From assembly GCA_945906915.1 (NCBI GenBank), contig CAMDSI010000016.1:1-19411 (forward strand): a stretch of 19,411 nucleotides of DNA. Direction: 5' to 3'. The translations under genes and the position numbers were made by a program. The notes under the pieces were generated by a model. That model did no database searches. It had not been told where the DNA came from and saw only the letters and a list, made by a program, of their open reading frames with translations. Source of the DNA: Spirosoma fluviale. Lineage in GTDB: Bacteria > Bacteroidota > Bacteroidia > Cytophagales > Spirosomataceae. The number at the start of each line of letters is the position of its first letter. Position 1 is the stretch's first letter. This document shows, piece after piece, positions 1 through 8,117 of the stretch.

Positions 1-350
1 AATTGGTACCAGCTTTTATATTTTGTGGCCCATTCGTCCATTAATTCGGCAGGAATGGCGATGACTTCGGTGTCTACGAGGGCTTTGGCCATAATCTGAG
101 ACGATAATTGCCGCGCCGCACAAGTCATCGAAATGGCACAAGCCTCCCCTGGATGAAGGTTATACATAAACACCTCGTTGCCCTCCTCGTCTTCCCGGAA
201 TACCTTGATGATACCTTTAGTTACTAAAACGGCGGAGCGAATGGATTGCCCCGTTTTCATCAAGTATTCGTCTGTTTTGAATTTACGAACGACACCTACT
301 TGTTGAATTTTTTTACTTAATTCCGGCTCAAATTGATTGAATAATTCCAT
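1..350 (-). CDS. Crp/Fnr-family transcriptional regulator, N-terminal part (cut by window edge)
   Basis: The minus strand from the ATG at 350 stays open to the window edge and gives about 116 residues. They read as a cyclic-nucleotide-binding (cNMP) beta-barrel domain of the Crp/Fnr superfamily: a stretch like LVTKGIIKVFREDEEGNE (beta strands), then YNLHPGEACAISMTCAA, which matches the G-E core of the effector pocket. The C-terminal winged helix that would bind DNA lies outside the window. The Gfo/Idh/MocA gene sits upstream on the same strand and its stop is separated from this ATG by one base, so the two are probably co-transcribed and translationally coupled. The effector cannot be told from this part. 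In the Bacteroidota many such proteins do not bind cAMP. The family call is firm; the specific role is unknown. Confidence 0.85.
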   Translation of the reverse strand, partial: MELFNQFEPELSKKIQQVGVVRKFKTDEYLMKTGQSIRSAVLVTKGIIKVFREDEEGNEVFMYNLHPGEACAISMTCAARQLSSQIMAKALVDTEVIAIPAELMDEWATKYKSWYQ

Positions 351-351
351 C

Positions 352-1386
352 TTAATACGTGATAACTGCTTGTTTATCTAAACTTTCATAGGCTGCATCG
401 ATAACGCGCATACTCGCGATTCCATCTTCTCCTGGTACAGCTGGATGGGCACCCTCCCGCAAAGATTGATACACATTTTCATAGAAAGCCATAAAATTTC
501 CTTTTTCGGAAGTAACACGTTCAGGACTGCTTCCGTCCACGTGTAATAAACCGTATTCACTCGGCGCATCTACGCCCCAGTTTTCACCCATTGGAACATG
601 ACCTTTATCTAAATCAACCTCTTGGCGATCGGAACGGGTTTTGATGAAACTGCCTTTCGTTCCATGCAATTGAAAAGCAGGGATGGGCTCTTTGAAATAA
701 TAACCACTTTTTAATCGAACGCGCAAGGCTGGATAATACAATAGAATCTCGAATAAGTCGATGACCTCCGTCCCGGGTCTAGTCTTGCGTAAATCCGCGA
801 AAACGTGGGTCGGTTTTCCAAATAAGTGCAAGGCTTGATCAATTAAATGGGGACCTAGATCGGTCACAATTCCAGCGCCGGGGCCGGCATCTTCTTTGTG
901 TCTTTTGGGGGACATTAACGGATTATAGCGGTCAAAGTGGAATTCTGCTTCCACGATATCACCTAAAACGCCCGATTCGTGTACCTTTTTCAATGTTAGG
1001 AAGTCGGAATCCCAGCGACGGTTTTGGTAGATAAAAATCAGTTTACCCACCTCTTTTGCTAAATCCACGAGTTTTTGAGCTTCAACCGCATTGCAGGTAA
1101 AGGCTTTCTCCACTACGATGTGCTTACCCGCATTTAAAGCTGCGGTTGCATACTCGAAATGAGAATAGATGGGTGTATTAACGATGACTAATTCGATCGA
1201 AGGGTCAGCTAAAACGGCTTCCATTGAATCATATGACTGCACACCAGGATAGGCATTTTCAATGTTTTTCTTGGAGCGTTCCCAGGATCCTACTAAATTG
1301 AATCCAGGATGTAATTGAATGAAGGGGGCGTGAAAAACACGTCCAGACATTCCATAAGATAATAAGGCAGTTTCGATCGGTTTCAT
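352..1386 (-). CDS. Gfo/Idh/MocA-family NAD(P)-dependent sugar oxidoreductase
   Basis: A 344-residue dehydrogenase of the Gfo/Idh/MocA family, normal length. The N-terminal Rossmann fold is seen in SYGMSGRVFHAPF (residues ~10-22), a form typical of the YdgJ/IolW-like branch that oxidises or reduces inositols and related sugars. The family EKP signature appears as EKAFT (93-97) with the catalytic Lys94 kept and Pro replaced by Ala. The second catalytic pair of the family is present as D176 and H180 in VTDLGPHLID. An in-frame ATG lies 18 bases further upstream (1404), but the product then carries six extra residues before the usual MKPIETALLSYG start, so 1386 is preferred. It is followed one base later by the Crp/Fnr-like gene and is divergent from the GH43 gene, which suggests a role in sugar use. 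The substrate is not predictable. Confidence 0.9.
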   Translation of the reverse strand: MKPIETALLSYGMSGRVFHAPFIQLHPGFNLVGSWERSKKNIENAYPGVQSYDSMEAVLADPSIELVIVNTPIYSHFEYATAALNAGKHIVVEKAFTCNAVEAQKLVDLAKEVGKLIFIYQNRRWDSDFLTLKKVHESGVLGDIVEAEFHFDRYNPLMSPKRHKEDAGPGAGIVTDLGPHLIDQALHLFGKPTHVFADLRKTRPGTEVIDLFEILLYYPALRVRLKSGYYFKEPIPAFQLHGTKGSFIKTRSDRQEVDLDKGHVPMGENWGVDAPSEYGLLHVDGSSPERVTSEKGNFMAFYENVYQSLREGAHPAVPGEDGIASMRVIDAAYESLDKQAVITY

Positions 1387-1433
1387 GGAAGTAAAAATAA
1401 ACAATTCGAGCCTTTAAACATAAACGAATACAC

Positions 1434-2444
1434 ATGAAAAAAATACTTGCATTAAGTCTACTTAGTTTAGCCGCGATGGGTCAGTCGAAACCATTGGTTT
1501 CTCATATGTTCACCGCAGATCCGTCTGCACATTTATTCCAAGGCCAAATTTACATTTATCCCTCTCACGACATCGATGCGGGTGTAAAGGAGGACGATTT
1601 AGGAAGTCATTTTGCGATGCGGGATTACCATGTATTATCTCAAAAAACACCAGCTAGTCCCGTAGTTGACCACGGAGTAGCTTTGAAACTAGAGGATGTG
1701 GCCTGGGCTTCGAAGATGCTTTGGGCGCCTGACGCAGCGGAATCAAAAGGGACTTATTATTTATATTTTCCGGCCAAGGACAAGGAGGGTGTTTTCCGTA
1801 TCGGAGTAGCCTCTGCTTCGAAACCGGAAGGTCCATTTAAAGCAGAGAAGGAGTATATGAAGGGTTCTTTTAGCATTGACCCATGCGTATTCAAGGACAA
1901 AGATGGATCTTATTACCTTTATTTTGGAGGTATCTGGGGTGGACAATTGCAACGATGGAAGTCAGGTAGCTATGGTGCTACGGATGAGTCGCAACCGGCA
2001 AATGGACAACCAGCTTTGATGGCCAAAGTGGCACGTCTAGATGCGAATATGAAGCAGATGGCCGAGGCGCCACGCAATGTGCAGATTTTGGATGCACAGG
2101 GCAAAATTTTATTATCAGAAGATCATGATCGTCGTTTCTTCGAAGCCGCTTTCGTCCACCAATACCAAGGGAAATATTATTTCTCTTATTCCACGGGGGA
2201 TACGCATAACATTGCCTATGCGACGGGAACTAGTCCTTATGGACCATTTACTTACCAAGGGGTTATCTTAAAGCCCGTGAAAGGTTGGACAAATCACCAT
2301 TCGATTGTGGAACAAAATGGAAAATGGTATCTCTATTACCACGATGTGGAGATTTCGGGTAAGACCCACTTAAGAAATATCAAAGTGACTGAGTTGAAAT
2401 ACCGACCGGATGGCAGTATTGAGATGATAGATGCTAATAAATAA
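1434..2444 (+). CDS. Secreted glycoside hydrolase family 43 protein
   Basis: 336 residues. A short signal peptide (MKKILALSLLSLAAMGQS) predicts export to the periplasm. The rest is a single five-bladed beta-propeller of the GH43 type, which hydrolyses arabinose- or xylose-containing glycans with inversion. The three catalytic acids are visible: general base D29 in MFTADPSAH, pKa-modulating D149 in FSIDPCVF, and general acid E237 in RRFFEAAFVH. Typical blade motifs such as SYYLYFGG and KYYFSYSTG recur. There is no carbohydrate-binding module or C-terminal sorting domain, so it is a minimal enzyme. It is divergent from the oxidoreductase gene (47 bases between starts) and converges on the TIM-barrel gene across a shared terminator. 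The choice between arabinosidase and xylosidase cannot be made from sequence alone. Confidence 0.9.
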   Translation: MKKILALSLLSLAAMGQSKPLVSHMFTADPSAHLFQGQIYIYPSHDIDAGVKEDDLGSHFAMRDYHVLSQKTPASPVVDHGVALKLEDVAWASKMLWAPDAAESKGTYYLYFPAKDKEGVFRIGVASASKPEGPFKAEKEYMKGSFSIDPCVFKDKDGSYYLYFGGIWGGQLQRWKSGSYGATDESQPANGQPALMAKVARLDANMKQMAEAPRNVQILDAQGKILLSEDHDRRFFEAAFVHQYQGKYYFSYSTGDTHNIAYATGTSPYGPFTYQGVILKPVKGWTNHHSIVEQNGKWYLYYHDVEISGKTHLRNIKVTELKYRPDGSIEMIDANK

Positions 2445-2480
2445 AAAAAGGGCCACTTCGATATACGAGGTGGCCCTTTT
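2444..2480. terminator. Bidirectional intrinsic terminator between GH43 and isomerase genes
   Basis: An 11-bp GC-rich stem (2450-2460 with 2466-2476, GGGCCACTTCG against CGAGGTGGCCC, one G-T wobble) around the loop ATATA. It is preceded by a run of A and followed by TTTT, so it can stop transcription from both converging genes. The left arm starts six bases after the GH43 stop codon. Confidence 0.9.
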
Positions 2481-2495
2481 AAATTAAGCTACTAT

Positions 2496-3494
2496 TTACA
2501 CTAATATATTCTTAGCATAAGCCACACATTTCTTCACTTCTTCTACCGGAGTAGACCCCGCAGGAACTTCGTATTCTAGTTCGATTGTTGCTGGGAATTT
2601 ATATTTATTTTTCTTTAACAAGGTTAAAACTTCTTTTAAAGGGGTATCGCCTTTTCCCCATTCGAGGTTACCTGTGCCGTGTTCTTTTGTTGTACGGTCC
2701 TTGATGTGCATACTGGTGATGCGGTCGTGCTTCGCTTCGATGAATGCTAGTAAAGTAGCGGTCGTGTGAGGAGCTCCCACCGCGATATAGTGACCACAAT
2801 CTAAGTTGATGGAGTTGTATTTGTTTTGGGCCAAAGCCTCATCATACACCGTATCCTTCACCTGTAAATGGGTGTGGTATCCGAAATAGACCTTGTGTTT
2901 TTCACCTAAAGCACCTAAACGCTGTGTTTGAGCTGATGAAGTAGGTAATTCAACGGTAACAGATTTAGCACCTAGCACTTTCGCTGCGCGTAAAGCCGAT
3001 TCTACCTCTGCATCCGAGTTTCTCTCGCTGAAAGCATTCGGTTTGTAAGCATATACAGATATTCCTGCGTCATCTAGCATCTTGCGAACTTCCTTGAATT
3101 TGTCCATAGAAACAGACTCTCTCCAAGTAGACACATCCTTTTGATATTTTGCCATCGCTGCACGTTGTTCATCAGTTAAGGTAGGACGAGGTTGACCGGG
3201 AGTCCAACGCATCGGTACCGGATTTACCGGACGGCCTGCATAATCTTCTACGGCATCCCCCATTAATTCAATGGCAGAAACACCCGAATCTACGCAATAC
3301 TGGATGATTTGTTTGATATCTCCCGGCATACTGCGGAAAGAATACGTAATGGCTCCTACCTGAACACCACCAAAAACTGAGCTTGGTTTTGCAAAACTAA
3401 AGGAAGAGTTGGATGCCCAAAATAAGCCTAATGAGGCCATTGAGCCGGCTGCCAAAAACTGGCGGCGTGAGGGATTGTTGTTATTGTTTTTCAT
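2496..3494 (-). CDS. Tat-exported sugar phosphate isomerase/epimerase-like TIM-barrel protein
   Basis: 332 residues. The leader MKNNNNNPSRRQFLAAGSMA carries a twin-arginine motif (S-R-R-Q-F-L) before a hydrophobic stretch, so a folded, probably metal-bound enzyme is exported. The mature part is a xylose isomerase-like TIM barrel (AP endonuclease 2 superfamily). Expected metal-site segments are visible: a glutamate in AKSVTVELPTS, the D/H pair in SINLDCGHYIAVGA (~230), SMHIKDR (~262) and the C-terminal TIELEYE (~304). Such exported paralogues are common in Bacteroidota sugar-use regions, often beside Gfo/Idh/MocA proteins as here; their reactions are mostly unproven. It ends at the bidirectional terminator shared with the GH43 gene and starts back to back with the ABC ATPase gene. 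The fold is certain, the substrate unknown. Confidence 0.88.
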   Translation of the reverse strand: MKNNNNNPSRRQFLAAGSMASLGLFWASNSSFSFAKPSSVFGGVQVGAITYSFRSMPGDIKQIIQYCVDSGVSAIELMGDAVEDYAGRPVNPVPMRWTPGQPRPTLTDEQRAAMAKYQKDVSTWRESVSMDKFKEVRKMLDDAGISVYAYKPNAFSERNSDAEVESALRAAKVLGAKSVTVELPTSSAQTQRLGALGEKHKVYFGYHTHLQVKDTVYDEALAQNKYNSINLDCGHYIAVGAPHTTATLLAFIEAKHDRITSMHIKDRTTKEHGTGNLEWGKGDTPLKEVLTLLKKNKYKFPATIELEYEVPAGSTPVEEVKKCVAYAKNILV

Positions 3495-3532
3495 GTAATA
3501 GGTTTAATTTTGATAAAAATAAGTAATAATTC

Positions 3533-4882
3533 TTGAAATCCTATCCGGCTAAAATTTCTAATGTTTCCGTTTCTTTGGGCGCTCTATCTGTCGTTTCGAA
3601 CATTTCATTTACAATTTTACCAGGACAGTTAACTGCTATCGTGGGTCCCATGGGCTCAGGAAAAACGTCATTAGCCAAAGCCTTAGCTGGTCGTTTGTTC
3701 AGAACTGGAGAAGTCTTTTTGTCTTCGCGAATTCCGGATAAGCGGGCCCATGTGATGCTCGTGGAGCAACAGCATCAATTCAAGAATCGCAGTAATTTAT
3801 CTGAATTCTACTTACAACAGCGTTTTAATTCATCTGATTCTGACGATTCTTATACGGTGGAGGAGGAGCTGATGGATTTAATCGTTGGTGATTGGCTTCA
3901 GCTTTTCGAGATAGATGGTTTATTAAAGAGACCGATGATCCAGCTTTCGAATGGGGAGAACAAACGTTTGCAAATTGTGAAAGCCTTAGCCTATAAACCC
4001 GATTGGTTGATTTTAGATAATCCCTATGTGGGTTTAGATGTAAAAGGACGAGAGACTTTAACTACAGGATTACTCGCACTGCACGATAAAGGCATCCATT
4101 TTATATTGGTGTCTTCCCCTGGCGATGTACCCGATTTTATTAATCAAATCATTGAATTACCATCCCGACAGATAGCTCCAAAGAAACCCATGCCTTTTCT
4201 GCGTCCCTTAGAGCCATTCGCGGTTGCCGTTAAAATGGATAAGGTGCAGATTAAATATGGCGCCAAAACTATTTTAAATGATTTTACATGGGAAGTTAAG
4301 AAAGGGGAGAGATGGGCCATAAAAGGGCCCAACGGGGCAGGCAAGTCAACATTAATTAGTTTAATCACAGCAGATAATCCCCAGGCCTATTCGCAGGACA
4401 TTACTTTATTTGATCGGAAACGAGGCACTGGCGAGAGTATTTGGGATATCAAACGAAAAATTGGGTTTTTGAGCCCAGAATTACACTTGTATTTTAAAGA
4501 AGGGGGATCTTGTTTTTCGGTGGTGGCATCTGGGCTCTTTGATACGCAGGGTTTGTTTAAGCGGGTCGCGCAAGAGCAAATGGAGCAAGTAAATCACTGG
4601 ATGCAAGTAATAGGTATCGCCCATTTAGCAGAGAGATCCTTCTTGCAGATTTCAGGCGGAGAACAACGTATGGTGTTGATTACGCGTGCCTTAGTGAAGA
4701 ATCCAGAACTGTTAATACTCGATGAACCATGCCAAGGATTAGACCGTGTGCAGACGGAGCATTTGAAGTCAGTGTTGGATTATTTGGCAGCGAATTCAGA
4801 AATGACCTTGCTTTACGTTAGTCATTATGACCGCGATATTCCTGCTTGTGTGAATCGGGTTTTGGAATTAAAAAGGCTCTGA
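3533..4882 (+). CDS. ModF-like protein with two fused ABC ATPase domains, TTG start
   Basis: 449 residues containing two ABC nucleotide-binding domains and no membrane segments. Domain 1: Walker A GPMGSGKTS (38-46, K44), signature LSNGE (138-142), Walker B LILDNP with N163 where the catalytic glutamate should be. Domain 2: Walker A GPNGAGKST (265-273, K271), signature ISGGEQ (373-378), Walker B LILDEP with E398. This twin arrangement resembles ModF/PhrA-type ATPases rather than a transporter subunit with a permease partner, and no permease gene is nearby. The frame is closed by TAA at 3527 and the first in-frame ATG is inside Walker A, so TTG at 3533 is the only sensible start. The 3' end overlaps the convergent peptidase gene by 15 bases. 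Cellular role unknown. Confidence 0.85.
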   Translation: MKSYPAKISNVSVSLGALSVVSNISFTILPGQLTAIVGPMGSGKTSLAKALAGRLFRTGEVFLSSRIPDKRAHVMLVEQQHQFKNRSNLSEFYLQQRFNSSDSDDSYTVEEELMDLIVGDWLQLFEIDGLLKRPMIQLSNGENKRLQIVKALAYKPDWLILDNPYVGLDVKGRETLTTGLLALHDKGIHFILVSSPGDVPDFINQIIELPSRQIAPKKPMPFLRPLEPFAVAVKMDKVQIKYGAKTILNDFTWEVKKGERWAIKGPNGAGKSTLISLITADNPQAYSQDITLFDRKRGTGESIWDIKRKIGFLSPELHLYFKEGGSCFSVVASGLFDTQGLFKRVAQEQMEQVNHWMQVIGIAHLAERSFLQISGGEQRMVLITRALVKNPELLILDEPCQGLDRVQTEHLKSVLDYLAANSEMTLLYVSHYDRDIPACVNRVLELKRL

Positions 4883-6085
4883 AATCGATGGGCTAGGTTG
4901 AGAGAACCATTTAGGCCCCTCTGCCGTCATATAAGCGCAATCTTCCAGTCTTACACCAAATTCGCCTGGAATCGCGATGGTAGGTTCGATACTGAAACAC
5001 ATCCCTATTTCTAAAGGTGCCTTATTTCCGCGCACCATATTACCCCATTCGTGTCCGCTCATACCGATGCCGTGTCCTGTACGATGTGGTAATCCCGGCA
5101 TTTTATAATCTGGTCCAAAACCCGCGTCAACTAATACTTTACGCGCAGCAAAATCCACATTTTCTGCCGGCGAACCTAGTTTAGCGGCCTCAAATCCGGC
5201 TTGCTGAGACTTCTTTTCTAAATCCCATATTTGTTTTTGCTTTGCGCTAGGCTCTCCAAAAACAATCGTCCGTGTTATATCGGATTCATAACCACCCACG
5301 CTGCATCCACAATCTAACATGACTACATCACCCGACTTTAAGATTTGTTTTTTAGAACTTCCATGCGGAAAAGAACTAGCCACCCCAAAAGTCACCGATG
5401 CAAATCCATGTACCGTTCCTTGCTCTGCGTGTGCTTGAGTAATTTTTTGGGAGATTTGACGTGGACTACAGCCTAAGCTTAAAGCGGCTATTCCTGCTTG
5501 TATGGCTTTAACCGTGGCATCGTTTGCCTTTTGCATTAAGGCAATTTCGGCTGGGGATTTAATGATTCGGCAAGGAATCGTAATCGGATCAGCACTGATG
5601 AAGTTATAGTTTGCACCTGCTTTTCGCAGTCCATCGAAAATGAAGAAACGACAGAATTCCTCGATACCTATTAGGCCTGCATGAATTCCTATACCTTGTA
5701 AAACGCAAATAGTTAAGGCAAATGGATTCTCATCCTCTTCCCAAATCTGCACTTTCGTTCCCGCCGGAGCCATTTCTAGAAATCGGTCTTCCTCAAATGC
5801 CGGGCAAATAAACTGAATCTCACCCTTTACCGGAATTACGACTAACATCGATCGCTCGGATGGATGCCAATTAATGCCCGTGAAATAATTCAAGTTAACC
5901 CCTGCATCTAAAATGATGGCCTGAATTTGTTTTTCAGACATCAATTTCTGCGCCTTCGTCACTCGCATCTTACGTTCTTCCGCACTGATGGGTGTAAACT
6001 CGAAAGGCGCTAAAGGCGAGGAAGATGAATTTAGGGAAAGGGTAGAGGCCAATAGGCCTCCTTTGATGAAGTTTCTACGTTGCAT
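4868..6085 (-). CDS. Tat-exported M24-family metallopeptidase (Xaa-Pro aminopeptidase type)
   Basis: 405 residues. The leader begins MQRRNFIKGGLLAST, a twin-arginine motif followed by a short hydrophobic segment, predicting export. Residues ~40-165 form the creatinase-like N-terminal domain and ~175-400 the pita-bread catalytic domain. All five metal ligands of the M24 family are present: D258 (VMLDCG), D269 (ESDITRT), H338 (RTGHGIGMSGHEWG), E367 (FSIEPT) and E381 (VRLEDC). The enzyme probably removes N-terminal residues from X-Pro peptides in the periplasm, although creatinase-like hydrolases share the fold. It is divergent from the glycosyltransferase gene, and its last 15 bases overlap the ABC ATPase gene on the other strand. 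Confidence 0.9.
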   Translation of the reverse strand: MQRRNFIKGGLLASTLSLNSSSSPLAPFEFTPISAEERKMRVTKAQKLMSEKQIQAIILDAGVNLNYFTGINWHPSERSMLVVIPVKGEIQFICPAFEEDRFLEMAPAGTKVQIWEEDENPFALTICVLQGIGIHAGLIGIEEFCRFFIFDGLRKAGANYNFISADPITIPCRIIKSPAEIALMQKANDATVKAIQAGIAALSLGCSPRQISQKITQAHAEQGTVHGFASVTFGVASSFPHGSSKKQILKSGDVVMLDCGCSVGGYESDITRTIVFGEPSAKQKQIWDLEKKSQQAGFEAAKLGSPAENVDFAARKVLVDAGFGPDYKMPGLPHRTGHGIGMSGHEWGNMVRGNKAPLEIGMCFSIEPTIAIPGEFGVRLEDCAYMTAEGPKWFSQPSPSISEPF

Positions 6086-6159
6086 ACCTAAATTTAAATT
6101 AAAACATTTACAATAGAAATTCTCCCGGGATGAATTAACTTTAAATTCAGAACTTAATT

Positions 6160-7137
6160 ATGCGTCTACTTTTTATTCGTTTTTCGGCCATCGGTGACAT
6201 CGTTTTAGCTTCCCCAGCACTTCGCTGTGCGAAGCAGCAGATTCCTGGTGTGGAGATTCATTTCTTAACAAAGAAGTCGATGAAGGCGGTAACTGAGGCG
6301 AATCCATACGTAGATCACTTTCATTATTTCGAAAATGATTTAACCGCCACCATCCAAGAATTAAAGGCCTTTTCCTTCGATTATATTATCGATTTGCATA
6401 AGAATTTGCGCAGTTTGCGGATTCGTAAGGCCTTAGGTGTCCCTTATTTATCCTATAATAAACTGAGTGTTGAGAAGTTTTTATTAACCAAATTCGGAGT
6501 GAATCGGATGCCTGAGCGTCATATTTCATTGCGAAGCGTGGATACCTTATCCCCATTAGGCGTCACTTACGACGGAAAGGGGCTGGATTATTTTGTTCCG
6601 TCCGGCACTAGTGAGCCCTCCTTTTTTCCTGGCGGCTATGTGGCTTTAGTCATTGGAGCCTCCTATTTTACGAAGAAATTGCCTTTAGATTCATTGAAGG
6701 TAGTATGTTCCCAAATTCCGTACCCCATCGTCCTAGTGGGTGGAAAAGAGGAAAAAGCGGATGGGGACGAATTAGCATTACTGGATCCTGCGCGCATCGT
6801 AAATACCTGCGGCACTTATTCTTTGCATGAATCTGCTTTAATTGTTTCCAAAGCCCGAGAAGTCATTTCACATGACACCGGCATGTTATATATCGCTTGT
6901 GCATTTGATAAAAATGTGATTGCCATCTGGGGAGCCACATCGCCCGCCCTACAAGTGGAACCATTGATGCCTTCGGAATCCTCTGCTCGCGTTTTTCAAT
7001 CTATTGTGCCTGACTTAAGCTGTCAACCTTGCTCGAATTTTGGGACAAAAACATGTCCTAAAGGCCATTTTGATTGTATGAAAAAACAGGATTTACCGGA
7101 GATTATCAGGAAGGTCGAGGAGATGTGGGACGTTTAG
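6160..7137 (+). CDS. Glycosyltransferase family 9 (heptosyltransferase-like)
   Basis: 325 residues with the GT-B fold of ADP-heptose:LPS heptosyltransferases, which extend the lipopolysaccharide core at the inner membrane. The N-terminal motif RLLFIRFSAIGDIVLASPAL is diagnostic. The donor-binding C-terminal half shows VALVIGASYFTKKLP, IVLVGGKEE and SHDTGMLYIACAFDKNVIAIWG, with D239 and G241 of the usual D-T-G-x-x-H motif but Tyr244 instead of His. A C-terminal cysteine cluster (C-x2-C ... C-P-K-G-H-x2-C-M) is also typical of the family. The sugar donor cannot be read from sequence. It is monocistronic here. Its TAG stop overlaps the stop of the convergent hipT gene by three bases (4-bp CDS overlap), leaving no room for a terminator. 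Confidence 0.88.
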   Translation: MRLLFIRFSAIGDIVLASPALRCAKQQIPGVEIHFLTKKSMKAVTEANPYVDHFHYFENDLTATIQELKAFSFDYIIDLHKNLRSLRIRKALGVPYLSYNKLSVEKFLLTKFGVNRMPERHISLRSVDTLSPLGVTYDGKGLDYFVPSGTSEPSFFPGGYVALVIGASYFTKKLPLDSLKVVCSQIPYPIVLVGGKEEKADGDELALLDPARIVNTCGTYSLHESALIVSKAREVISHDTGMLYIACAFDKNVIAIWGATSPALQVEPLMPSESSARVFQSIVPDLSCQPCSNFGTKTCPKGHFDCMKKQDLPEIIRKVEEMWDV

Positions 7138-8117
7138 GTGTATTTCAATCGTTTAAGACTTCCTTGGTAAGCTTGGTAGTAGTTTTTTTGGGCACTTTCA
7201 TCTAGGAAAGAATTTCTTATTAATCTTTCTACCTCTGTTGGGTTCGCTAGCATTTGAGTTATAATGCGTTCCACCATCTTCTCTGGGATATGGGCCAGTT
7301 TACCCAATTGTTGAAATTGGTTCAGTATTTTGCCTTGGTATTGTGATTTAGGGTAGAGACCACCTTGAAGTGCGAAATCAATTTCTGCCTGGTGCATCTC
7401 TGTGTTTAAAAGATCATAGGCAGGGCTCAAAACGAAATCACCATCGGATGTTTCCAATAAGGAGAAATTCTTTAGATGCGCGTCCCCATTTGAGAATAGG
7501 TAATTAAAAAGGATGAGTTTAAATAGTTTAGAAGCTTCGACGGCATAAGCAGGCACGTATTGTTGCATGATTTGGAACAATTCGAGGTAATTTCCTTCGT
7601 ATTTGTAGTTAATGCCATGGGTTTGTGGCGTTCTGCCTGCTAAAACGGCAAAGTCCTCTTTTGCCAGCTTTTGTCCTGCCTCATTATAGTCGAAGCGTTT
7701 CGTTAAATAGGCCATTTCTCCATTTTGGAAGAATATAATCCCATTCTCCGCTGTCTCTATTTGAAACACCTGCCGGGCAATCTGCATCGTTAGATGTTCG
7801 TTTGCAGGCATCCCGTGTTTATTCCTTCCTAAGGTAGGAATCGGCTTCAAAAGGTACTGCCCGCTTTCCCCTGGTTGTGCAAGTCGCAATTTATTCTTTT
7901 CTAATACCAAAGAATATTTCTCCTGAGCCCCAGCAATTGACATACTGGTTCTATTCTCAAAGAAAGTACCAGCAACCAATTCAGAACTCGACGGAGAATC
8001 ATAAGGAAGTACATGAGCGACTTTATGATTAGAGAAAAGTCGTTGAATGGCAGAGCGGCTGTAGGTAGCATTTCCTTCCGTTAACGTACTTGGACAAAAG
8101 AGAAGTTGGGTATACAT
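7134..8117 (-). CDS. hipT: HipT-type HipA-family serine/threonine kinase toxin
   Basis: 327 residues: the HipA core kinase lacking the N-subdomain 1, which is encoded separately by the gene before it. Features in order: short N-terminal extension (1-50), Gly-rich/gating loop SMSIAGAQEK (58-67), ATP-site lysine K91 in YLLKPIP, the N-E-H motif in PANEHLTM, KRFDY, a catalytic loop SNGDAHLKN with D212 and N217, and the metal-binding PAYD (D235). All residues needed for a HipA-like kinase look intact. The only studied HipT, from enteropathogenic E. coli, phosphorylates tryptophanyl-tRNA synthetase; the target here is unknown. In that protein two loop serines are autophosphorylated (S-I-S); here the loop is S60-I-A62, so one site is missing. 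The ATG follows the hipS TAA directly and in the same frame. Confidence 0.88.
   Translation of the reverse strand: MYTQLLFCPSTLTEGNATYSRSAIQRLFSNHKVAHVLPYDSPSSSELVAGTFFENRTSMSIAGAQEKYSLVLEKNKLRLAQPGESGQYLLKPIPTLGRNKHGMPANEHLTMQIARQVFQIETAENGIIFFQNGEMAYLTKRFDYNEAGQKLAKEDFAVLAGRTPQTHGINYKYEGNYLELFQIMQQYVPAYAVEASKLFKLILFNYLFSNGDAHLKNFSLLETSDGDFVLSPAYDLLNTEMHQAEIDFALQGGLYPKSQYQGKILNQFQQLGKLAHIPEKMVERIITQMLANPTEVERLIRNSFLDESAQKNYYQAYQGSLKRLKYT

Noticed and set aside
6086..6159. Bacteroidota-type promoter (TTG and TAnnTTTG) in the divergent region, e.g. TAACTTTA at 6136
   Set aside because: The -7-like box has a mismatch at its last base and no -33 box lies at the right distance. Similar weak boxes before other genes (8787, 10051, 15448) were dropped for the same reason.
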